35,501 nt of DNA from an uncultured Rubritalea sp. (lineage in GTDB: Bacteria; Verrucomicrobiota; Verrucomicrobiia; Verrucomicrobiales; Akkermansiaceae). Both the position numbers and the translations under genes were made by a program. Shown here piece by piece: positions 8,580 through 15,481 of this stretch (positions are counted from its first letter, which is position 1; each line of letters begins with the position of its first letter). Below the pieces are notes generated by a model that had not been told where the DNA came from, made no database searches, and was given only the letters and a program-made list of their open reading frames with translations. The stretch spans positions 1-35,501 of the forward strand of contig CAKZNV010000160.1 in the NCBI GenBank assembly GCA_937132085.1, in the 5' to 3' direction.

Positions 8580-10016
8580 ATGATAAAAATCCCTAAATTT
8601 AAACGAGATAAGTATATTTTCATCTCAAATCTTAAAGATGTTACTGCGAATCCTGATTACCCGATCACTATGCGTAGGGATGGCTATTTGTTATCCTCTC
8701 AATACACGAATCGTTCCCTTGAGGCACTTGCCAAATTGGTAAAAGCGCGAAGGAACCTCCTTGTAAGTGATAATGGAAATTTCACACGGATGAAATCCAT
8801 TACTTCAAGATTTAGCCTACGTGGAGAGGCCATTTTGGCTCTAGCTATTGAGGAGGTTAAGAAAGACGACAAAGTTAAGCACGAGACTCTAGAGCAACGG
8901 GTTGATCTGATACTAGAGGTCGAGAAAGCTTGTGCTCAGGAATTAGCTGAAATGGATTTCGAGGCAATCATCCGAAAGCAATTAAGCATCAATCCTGATT
9001 ACATGATTGCCATGGAGGATCTAACTATACCAGTTATGATGATGCTAGGATTGATGCATCCAGTCTTTGAGCCTTCAGCTAATAATGTATCGAAGCACCA
9101 GAACAATTCAATTGAGCTCTATAAAACCCAATCTTCTGGAAAAATGGGAAGTGCGGATGGGCTTTCAGAGGTTGCTAAGTTTCATGTATTGCATGCTTAT
9201 GACTATGCTAGCGCCTTTCAAGGAGCAAAGGAGATCAGAAAAAAATTGAGCCCTGAAGGAATTGCAATCAGCTATGGAGGTCCAATGAAAAGTAGAAGGT
9301 GGGTTACTTCTCTGAAGTTTGGAGATAAGGTGGAAACTTTCAAAGAAAAACTACCTGAGCCCTACCTCGCTGCGACAGCCTTAACTTTGGGAGCAGCAAA
9401 AGGACTTGAATCGGGTGTTCCTGTCCATATTCTAGGGGTAGGGACTCCAATCCTTATTGCTATGATCTCTACTCTTTTGCCTGAATCGTCTGCTATTAGC
9501 ATCGATTCAACAGCTCCCTTCAAAGATGCGAATGTGGGGACTCTTTACGGGTCTAAAAGTGCTTTTATAAAGATGGACCAATATAAAGTGGCTGCCTACT
9601 CGTTGATCAACAACAGTCCTTTCACATCTAGAACTCCATTCTTTAAGCAATTTGAACACGATTTTCCTTCAAACTGGGATGCTCTCCGTGCTGAACTAGG
9701 AGTTACAACCAACTCTAAAATCAAAGATATCGCCTCGATACTAAAAAAGGAGACAGAATTAACAGAAAAGTATATTCCCTTTTTTTCTAAAATGCGTTCA
9801 GGAAAAGATGAAATGATGAAGCGCCTGCGAATGGACAGGGCTGGTCATAACTTTTGGATATTGAGAAATATTTGTGTTTCAGTTCGTGATAGAATGGATG
9901 ACAATGATGACTTGAATAAGTGGATTGAATATCAAGTAAGTCGCTATTGCTCTGTAGCAAATAGGAAGTGGGCCGAAGCGGTTAAGCATTGCTTCGAATT
10001 ATCTAAAAAATATTAA
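8580..10016 (+). CDS. Divergent tRNA-guanine transglycosylase (TGT) superfamily protein lacking the Cys zinc motif
   Basis: This 478-aa protein shows the TGT landmarks in order. VSDNGNF at 62-68 matches the TDSGGF motif (Asp64 for the active-site Asp). AMEDLTIP at 144-151 matches the FDECTP region (Asp147). SYGGP at 231-235 matches QGG. HILGVGTP at 283-290 followed by IDSTAP (Asp309) matches the YLMGVGTP...DCVxPT stretch with the nucleophile, and GTLY at 320-323 matches GTLF. GHNFWILRN (His423) matches the TIHNLYFYL region with the zinc His. The distance from SYGG to Asp309 is close to that in bacterial TGT. The CxCxxC zinc ligands are absent. TGT enzymes exchange guanine for a 7-deazaguanine in tRNA, and DpdA homologues do so in DNA. 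The substrate here is unknown, and no queuosine genes are nearby. The family call is by motif reading only. Confidence 0.72.
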   Translation: MIKIPKFKRDKYIFISNLKDVTANPDYPITMRRDGYLLSSQYTNRSLEALAKLVKARRNLLVSDNGNFTRMKSITSRFSLRGEAILALAIEEVKKDDKVKHETLEQRVDLILEVEKACAQELAEMDFEAIIRKQLSINPDYMIAMEDLTIPVMMMLGLMHPVFEPSANNVSKHQNNSIELYKTQSSGKMGSADGLSEVAKFHVLHAYDYASAFQGAKEIRKKLSPEGIAISYGGPMKSRRWVTSLKFGDKVETFKEKLPEPYLAATALTLGAAKGLESGVPVHILGVGTPILIAMISTLLPESSAISIDSTAPFKDANVGTLYGSKSAFIKMDQYKVAAYSLINNSPFTSRTPFFKQFEHDFPSNWDALRAELGVTTNSKIKDIASILKKETELTEKYIPFFSKMRSGKDEMMKRLRMDRAGHNFWILRNICVSVRDRMDDNDDLNKWIEYQVSRYCSVANRKWAEAVKHCFELSKKY

Positions 10017-10197
10017 TAAACAGCGATGAGACAGTAGAAGCTAATCAGCAATCACTCAATTTCAGGTCGTGTCTTGGTTTTATAGAATTTATGGAAGCCC
10101 GCTGAATAAGAAAAATTAAAAGAGGGCCGTCGCTATAGTTCTTCCCAAAAAATTAATATTGAATATAGTTACCTCTAAATTTCGAGTATCATAACCT

Positions 10198-11091
10198 ATG
10201 AACATGTCCCCGATGTATATCTTTCTTCTCTGTTCGGCTGTCAGCCTAGCATTGCTTCTAGTAGTCTATTGTAGAGCAGCGATGAAGTCTCGTGGTAAAG
10301 GTGGTGCGAAGTTGTTGGTGCCTGCGCTTTCCGCTTTGTTGGCTTTCGTTGGAGTTGTGTTCTTATTTCAAAAGAGCATTCACACTGAGAAAGAACATGA
10401 AGATATGGATCTTCGGTTTAGTAAATTACAGGGATTTAACAGAACGGTAGAGCGGCTGCAGCATCATTTGAATGAAGCCAATGCGATAGACTCATACCAT
10501 CGCTATCTGAAAAGGATGGAGCTGGAAGATACTGACGAAGCGCTCATCACATATCTGCAGCAGACCGCAGGATTATCATCTGAATCAGGGAATAGACAAA
10601 CCACTATTGTCGGTTTTAGTAGCACTCTTGATAAGGAATTGAGCCAAGTGACTCCAGACGGACTATTAGGAACTAGCACTTGGAATATCATAAGAGGCTT
10701 GGTCGCAGATTATCAAGAACGTGAGTTAAACAACCCTGAGTTTAGAGATGATCCTAAGCAGGTGATTACTCCCAAGCAGATAGATGAGGCCTTGCACTGG
10801 ATCATCAACAAAGGAGAAGGTTCTAACACTCCATTGGGGGCGGATCGTCGGATTCTCAATGACACTCTGACATTTTTATTTCAATTCCTTCATGAGACAG
10901 TCGGCTTTCCAGATGAGGATCGGCTAGGGCGGGGTATTGGTATAGAGAATCGGACATATCAAGAGACGAGTATCTGTAAGGCTGTGAAGCTCTATCAGAA
11001 AAAGTATAACAAAAATCATAAATCTACTTTTTTGGTCGAGGATGGCGGAATGGGGCCTAATACCATTCTAGCTATCTCAAGAGGTAAATGA
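10198..11091 (+). CDS. Two-helix membrane protein with peptidoglycan-binding-like motifs
   Basis: This 297-aa protein has membrane segments at about 7-26 and 39-58. They are joined by a short basic loop (CRAAMKSRGKGGAK), so the positive-inside rule places the loop in the cytosol and the large C-terminal part outside the membrane. Two stretches resemble the core of peptidoglycan-binding domain type 1 (DG-xx-G-xx-T): PDGLLGTSTWNII around 153-165 and EDGGMGPNTILAI around 281-293. The second is preceded by KAVKLYQKKY, like the AV-xx-YQ helix of that fold. The function is unknown; a cell-wall contact role is inferred. The TIR gene starts 28 bases downstream on the same strand, so the two are likely co-transcribed. 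Confidence 0.65.
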   Translation: MNMSPMYIFLLCSAVSLALLLVVYCRAAMKSRGKGGAKLLVPALSALLAFVGVVFLFQKSIHTEKEHEDMDLRFSKLQGFNRTVERLQHHLNEANAIDSYHRYLKRMELEDTDEALITYLQQTAGLSSESGNRQTTIVGFSSTLDKELSQVTPDGLLGTSTWNIIRGLVADYQERELNNPEFRDDPKQVITPKQIDEALHWIINKGEGSNTPLGADRRILNDTLTFLFQFLHETVGFPDEDRLGRGIGIENRTYQETSICKAVKLYQKKYNKNHKSTFLVEDGGMGPNTILAISRGK

Positions 11092-11119
11092 TCGCCAGAT
11101 TCTCTCACTTTTCTTCTAC

Positions 11120-11740
11120 ATGAACACACTCATCATATTCACAGTCATCATGCTAATCATTAGCTTGGCGTCTTGGTATTTCGTTTATTCGGGGTGCTCA
11201 TCTAAGGTGGTGCAGGGGGACGCGAACCCTCTGACTAATGAAACGCAACAACTCACTAAACCTGATGGGAAAATATTTATTTCTTATCGCCGAGTTGATT
11301 CAGCTGACATTACAGGACGTCTCTTTGACCGCCTTAAGAAGCATTATGGTGCTTGCGTTTTTAAGGATGTAGATTCTATCCCAGTCGGGGTGGATTTCAG
11401 AGATCATATCAGCCAGGCTCTCGATGAGGCTGAAATTTTCATCTGTGTGATCGGTCCGAGTTGGCTCAGGTCTCAGGACGATGTAGCAGGCCCTAGAGTA
11501 AAAAAGGACGATCATGTCATGCTCGAAATAGAGTCCGCTTTAGATAAGAAGATTCCGATTATTCCAATACTGGTCCGCAATGCAGTCATGCCAGAGAAGC
11601 ATGAACTCACTGAAGAAACTATGGAGATCACCTACCGTAACGCTACTATGCTAAGGCCTGATCCAGATTTCAACACAGATTGCTCCCGGATTTTTGCAGC
11701 CATTGAGGAAATACTTACCTCCAGCGGAGTGAGCGGGTAA
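11120..11740 (+). CDS. Membrane-anchored TIR domain protein
   Basis: This 206-aa protein has one N-terminal hydrophobic segment (about 4-23). No positive charge precedes it and a Lys follows, which favours an N-out, C-in orientation with a cytosolic TIR domain. The TIR domain covers about 50-200. It starts with KIFISYRRVDSAD, then VFKDVDSIPVGVDF (BB-loop region, about 80-93), ICVIGPSWL, and DHVMLEIESAL. Glu136 in that last stretch aligns with the catalytic Glu of NAD-consuming TIR domains, followed by IPIIPILV. Bacterial TIR domains often cleave NAD+ or make cyclic ADP-ribose signals in antiphage defence, while others are scaffolds. A fixed membrane anchor is less usual for defence TIR effectors. 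The partner is probably the upstream wall-binding-like membrane protein. Confidence 0.88.
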   Translation: MNTLIIFTVIMLIISLASWYFVYSGCSSKVVQGDANPLTNETQQLTKPDGKIFISYRRVDSADITGRLFDRLKKHYGACVFKDVDSIPVGVDFRDHISQALDEAEIFICVIGPSWLRSQDDVAGPRVKKDDHVMLEIESALDKKIPIIPILVRNAVMPEKHELTEETMEITYRNATMLRPDPDFNTDCSRIFAAIEEILTSSGVSG

Positions 11741-11836
11741 GCACTATTCGGCACAATCCTGCAATTGGGCTTTGACGATTAAAATGGGTGCTGTAATTAA
11801 GTTAGGTCTAATTATTAACTCATCCTTTATTTATCT

Positions 11837-13276
11837 ATGACAAAATCCAATGTAGAAGACACATTTAATGTGTTCCTAGAAAATCAAAAATGCGCCATCA
11901 GGCTGATTCAATCTATGAGTAGTTTGATTTATGAAAAGTCTGTAGAGCTTACTTTATTTAAAAATTCTCTCCGTGAGGAAGGTGTGTCTGAGATGCTAAA
12001 GCTGCATAAGAAAAACCTGACGACTAAGGAGGTGAGTGTGGCTCTAACAGCAGAGATTGCAGCTCAGTTAGAGAAGATGGATTTGAGGCCAGTGACCATC
12101 GATATTGGAAGGTTGGCTGGTGCTTGGACTGAGGCGGATGATGGAACGCAGACATTGGCTGAGTTTATGCAAGAGTATCTTAAAGAGGCTCTGGGCGCAG
12201 GGAATAGTAAGATGACACCTAAGGATGTGGTTCTTTTTGGCTTTGGTAGAATCGGTAGATTGGTCTGTCGTGAGCTGATTGAGCAGGCTGGTCGAGGTCG
12301 GCAGCTGAGGTTGAAGGCGATCGTGGTGCGTAGTGTGGATGCAGATAGTATTCAGAAGCGTGCGGCTCTGATCAATAACGACTCAGTGCATGGACAGTTC
12401 GCAGCGGATGTGACTGTGGATCAAGAGAATCATTTGTTGATCATCAATGGTCAGGTGGTGAAATTTATCGCTGCGTCTTGTCCTGAAGAGATCGATTATG
12501 AAAAGCATGGGATAGAGGATGCTCTGGTGATCGATAACACGGGGGCTTATACTTCTAAGGAAGAGCTAGCGAGACACTTGAAGGCCAAAGGGGCTAAGAA
12601 GGTGATTTTGACTGCTCCGGGTAAGGATACTAAGAATGTGGTGTTTGGAGTGAATGAGGGTGATCTGGATCTTGATAACGATGAGATTTTCACTGCGGCA
12701 TCATGCACTACTAATGCGATTTCGCCAGTGTTGCAGGTGATTGAACGAGAGTTCGGTATTGAGAAGGGACACGTAGAAACGATTCATGCGTATACCAATG
12801 ATCAAAATCTGTTAGATAACATGCATAAGAAATATCGCCGTGGCAGATCTGCTGCGATGAATATGGTGATCACTTCTACAGGGGCAGGAAAGGCTGTTTC
12901 ACAGATTATCCCTAGTCTACTAGGCAAGCTGACGTCGAATGCTGTTAGAGTGCCTTGTCCGAATGGTTCGTTGGCAATTATGAATTTAAAGCTAGGTAAG
13001 CAGGTCACCGTGGAGGAGGTGAATAGAGTGATTCGTAGGGAAGCTGAAGATGGCAAGCTGGCGAATCAGATTAACTTTTCTACCGATCCTGAAACAGTGT
13101 CTTCTGACATTATCGGCAATGTATGTTGCTCGGTGTTTGATAGCAGTGCTACGATTGTCTCGCCAGATAGCGGTAGCGTGGTTCTCTATGTCTGGTATGA
13201 TAATGAGTATGGATACAGCATGCAGGTGGTGAGGCTAGCGAAGTATGTTTCCCATGTTTTTCGCCAGGTGTTTTAG
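11837..13276 (+). CDS. gap: Glyceraldehyde-3-phosphate dehydrogenase, long form with N-terminal extension
   Basis: This enzyme oxidises glyceraldehyde 3-phosphate with NAD(P)+ and phosphate in central carbon metabolism. The protein is 479 aa, about 140 residues longer than ordinary GapA. The extra part is a helical N-terminal region (1 to about 125). The catalytic core then follows: GFGRIGR at 135-141, the active-site Cys290 in ASCTTN, and His317 in TIHAYT. C-terminal NPVRVP-like (NAVRVPCPNGS) and YDNEYGYS-type (WYDNEYGYSMQ) signatures are also present. Similar long GAPDHs of about 480 aa are known in Pseudomonas and other groups and may work mainly in gluconeogenesis; that role is inferred here. 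The gene has its own terminator and looks monocistronic. Confidence 0.92.
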   Translation: MTKSNVEDTFNVFLENQKCAIRLIQSMSSLIYEKSVELTLFKNSLREEGVSEMLKLHKKNLTTKEVSVALTAEIAAQLEKMDLRPVTIDIGRLAGAWTEADDGTQTLAEFMQEYLKEALGAGNSKMTPKDVVLFGFGRIGRLVCRELIEQAGRGRQLRLKAIVVRSVDADSIQKRAALINNDSVHGQFAADVTVDQENHLLIINGQVVKFIAASCPEEIDYEKHGIEDALVIDNTGAYTSKEELARHLKAKGAKKVILTAPGKDTKNVVFGVNEGDLDLDNDEIFTAASCTTNAISPVLQVIEREFGIEKGHVETIHAYTNDQNLLDNMHKKYRRGRSAAMNMVITSTGAGKAVSQIIPSLLGKLTSNAVRVPCPNGSLAIMNLKLGKQVTVEEVNRVIRREAEDGKLANQINFSTDPETVSSDIIGNVCCSVFDSSATIVSPDSGSVVLYVWYDNEYGYSMQVVRLAKYVSHVFRQVF

Positions 13277-13306
13277 GTCGAAACGATAAGTTTTTAAACA
13301 AAACGA

Positions 13307-13339
13307 GCGAATTGCACGGATGCAATTCGCTGGTTTTTT
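13307..13339 (+). terminator. Rho-independent terminator after gap
   Basis: A perfect 10-bp stem GCGAATTGCA/TGCAATTCGC (13307-13316 and 13321-13330) with a CGGA loop is followed by TGG and six T. It lies between convergent genes and could serve both. Confidence 0.9.
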
Positions 13340-13359
13340 ATTGTTGAGTGGTTGAAAAA

Positions 13360-13782
13360 CTACTTCCTTTTAAACAGTCCGATGTAAGGGCTGAGGATGG
13401 CTTTGAGTAGCTTGAAGACTAGGAATACGAGTCCTAGGGTGAGGATGAGTGCTAGCACTACGATGGCGATGACGCCCCAGATAGGGATGCTCCATTTACT
13501 CTTTAGAAATCTAAGTTTTGGGCTGCCTAGCAGAGTCATCACTTTAAAGATGATACGTTGCTTTAGCGGGATGCCTGGCATCTTAGAAAGGTCAGGCATG
13601 CCACCTGCTCCGAACATTGCCGAGAGATCTGGCATGCCGTCAGCTCCAGCGAATGCTGCAAACGGATTGTCCGCTTGAGCATTTTTGTTAGGCTTCTTAG
13701 TAGCAGGTTTGGTTTGCTTAGCTTTGTTAGATTTCTTGGATGAAATGACTTCTACATCGGCTTCGATTACTTTCTTGCTCAT
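13360..13782 (-). CDS. Small membrane protein with repeated GMPDLS motif, last gene of the mre operon
   Basis: No family was recognised. The protein has 140 aa. The N-terminal third is Lys/Ala/Pro-rich and looks disordered. GMPDLS then occurs twice (49-54 and 61-66) in a Gly/Met-rich stretch. One strong hydrophobic segment at about 101-127 and a basic C-terminus (LFKRK) follow, so it is probably a single-pass inner-membrane protein. It starts 29 bases after the RNase G/E stop on the same strand, which suggests co-transcription with the cell-shape genes. A role in anchoring RNase G/E or the elongasome would be guesswork. Confidence 0.65.
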   Translation of the reverse strand: MSKKVIEADVEVISSKKSNKAKQTKPATKKPNKNAQADNPFAAFAGADGMPDLSAMFGAGGMPDLSKMPGIPLKQRIIFKVMTLLGSPKLRFLKSKWSIPIWGVIAIVVLALILTLGLVFLVFKLLKAILSPYIGLFKRK

Positions 13783-13811
13783 AACTTCTGTTAGGTTGTT
13801 TAAACTTAGTC

Positions 13812-15410
13812 TTAGACTTGGATAAGAGTTTTCTCTGTCTCAGCATCGATGATAGCGAAGCGCTCACGGTGGAGTGCTGTGTCGGTGCGGAAGATGAGTC
13901 TGCCGTTGTGACTACGCTCTAGCTCTACGAGGATCTTAGAGTCCTGTTGCTTGAATCTGTTAAGAACTTCTGGGTTTACCATGACGATGAGATCGCCGTG
14001 TTCTTCCTGCTCTTGGTTACGCTGAATGAGTGTGTTGAGTGTGCGCTGGATTTCTACAGACATAGTCATAGTAGTCTTCACTCTAGCTTTACCTTGGCAG
14101 TATGGGCATGGCTCATACATGGTGTCACGGAGTGACTCATTGAGTCTCTGACGTGTCATTTCCATGAGGCCAATCGCAGAGATCTGCATGACCTGAGTCT
14201 TGGCTTTGTCACGCTTGAGGCGTTCCTTCATGACTCTGTAAACAGCCTGCTGGTCACGGCGGTGACGCATGTCGATGAAGTCTACTACTACGAGTCCACC
14301 GATGTTTCTGAGGCGGAGCTGACGTGCTACTTCTTCAGCTGCTTCGAGGTTAGTCTCAGTGATCATTTTCTCCACGTCCTTAGAACCTTTGTTTCGGCCG
14401 GTGTTGACGTCGATAGCGATAAGAGCTTCTGTCTCATCGATGACTAGGTAGCCTCCACATGGAAGCCAGACTTGACGGAGGAATGCTTCGTCGATCTTTC
14501 TCTGAATGCCGATCTTCTCGAAGATTGACTGCTTAGATGGTAGATACTGGATACGGCGTTTCGCTCTGCGGGAAATTTTTCCTGCTACTTCACGCATGAA
14601 TTCTGTGGTCTCTAGATCGTCACAGATGACCTGATCAACATCATCAGTGAGGAAGTCTCTAGCGGTGCGTTCGATGAGTCCTGGCTCTTGGAATGCGATG
14701 ACTGGTGCTGGCTTCTCGTCACGCTTAGTCTCGATTTCATTCCACTGTTCCATGAGCATGGCGAGGTCACGGACAAAGTGGCGAGCACGCTGACCGATAG
14801 ACACTGTTCTCATGATGATGCCCATTCCATCTGGAACTTGGAGCTTCTGCATGATGCGGCGTAGACGCTGGCGTTCCTTAGGATCATCGATCTTACGGGA
14901 GATGCCGAACTGCTCTGAGAATGGCATGAGGACGAGGTAACGTCCAGCGAGTGAGATGTTAGTGGTGACACGTGGGCCTTTGTTTCCGATAGGTCCTTTA
15001 GATACCTGAATGAGGATCTCTGAGCCGATTGGGTAGATGCTTGGGATGTCTTTAGAAGTGATTTTTTTCTGCTTCTTTCTTGGCTTGCCTTCACGCTGGA
15101 TCTCTTCGAGTCCTCCGTCGAGTGCCGCTGGGATAGCATCCCAGAAGTGGAGGAATGCGTTTTTGTCCATGCCGATGTCTACGAACATAGCTTTGAGGCC
15201 TTGCTCGATGTTTTTGACAGTGCCTTTGAAGATTCCACCGACGATGTTGGCTTCGCCTTCACGCTCTACGTCATATTCTTCTAGGCTGTTATGTTCTAAC
15301 AGAGCGACTCGACGTTCGAGCTTTTCTGAGTTGATAACGAGTGTGACGCCTTTACTAGGGTCTGGTGTGCCGGCTCCGAGGCCGAAAGCTTTTTTGATTT
15401 TTCCGATCAT
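13812..15410 (-). CDS. rng: Ribonuclease G/E family endoribonuclease
   Basis: This 532-aa protein has the Rne/Rng catalytic layout. An S1-type RNA-binding domain near the start (about 38-155) contains a basic insert (RKKQKK). The 5'-sensor/RNase H-like part follows. The catalytic Mg2+ Asp residues are Asp334 (AIDVNTG) and Asp377 (VVVDFIDM). The zinc-link motif CPYC is at 435-438. No long C-terminal degradosome scaffold is present, so it is RNase G-like in size. In E. coli rng (cafA) also lies beside mreBCD, where it matures 16S rRNA 5' ends, so the neighbourhood supports the call. The start at 15410 gives a normal N-terminus (MIGKIKKAFG). mrdA lies 71 bases upstream. Confidence 0.93.
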   Translation of the reverse strand: MIGKIKKAFGLGAGTPDPSKGVTLVINSEKLERRVALLEHNSLEEYDVEREGEANIVGGIFKGTVKNIEQGLKAMFVDIGMDKNAFLHFWDAIPAALDGGLEEIQREGKPRKKQKKITSKDIPSIYPIGSEILIQVSKGPIGNKGPRVTTNISLAGRYLVLMPFSEQFGISRKIDDPKERQRLRRIMQKLQVPDGMGIIMRTVSIGQRARHFVRDLAMLMEQWNEIETKRDEKPAPVIAFQEPGLIERTARDFLTDDVDQVICDDLETTEFMREVAGKISRRAKRRIQYLPSKQSIFEKIGIQRKIDEAFLRQVWLPCGGYLVIDETEALIAIDVNTGRNKGSKDVEKMITETNLEAAEEVARQLRLRNIGGLVVVDFIDMRHRRDQQAVYRVMKERLKRDKAKTQVMQISAIGLMEMTRQRLNESLRDTMYEPCPYCQGKARVKTTMTMSVEIQRTLNTLIQRNQEQEEHGDLIVMVNPEVLNRFKQQDSKILVELERSHNGRLIFRTDTALHRERFAIIDAETEKTLIQV

Positions 15411-15481
15411 AATGTTTTTGATGTTATAAAGTTAATGGTTAGATTGTTGATTGAATGTTTTGTTAGATTGTGTGTGTGAAA

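Noticed and set aside
11120-11208. Lipoprotein signal (YSGC) at the start of the TIR protein
   Set aside because: The -3 position is Tyr rather than Leu, no positive residues precede the hydrophobic segment, and export would put a TIR domain outside the cytosol. A membrane anchor fits better.
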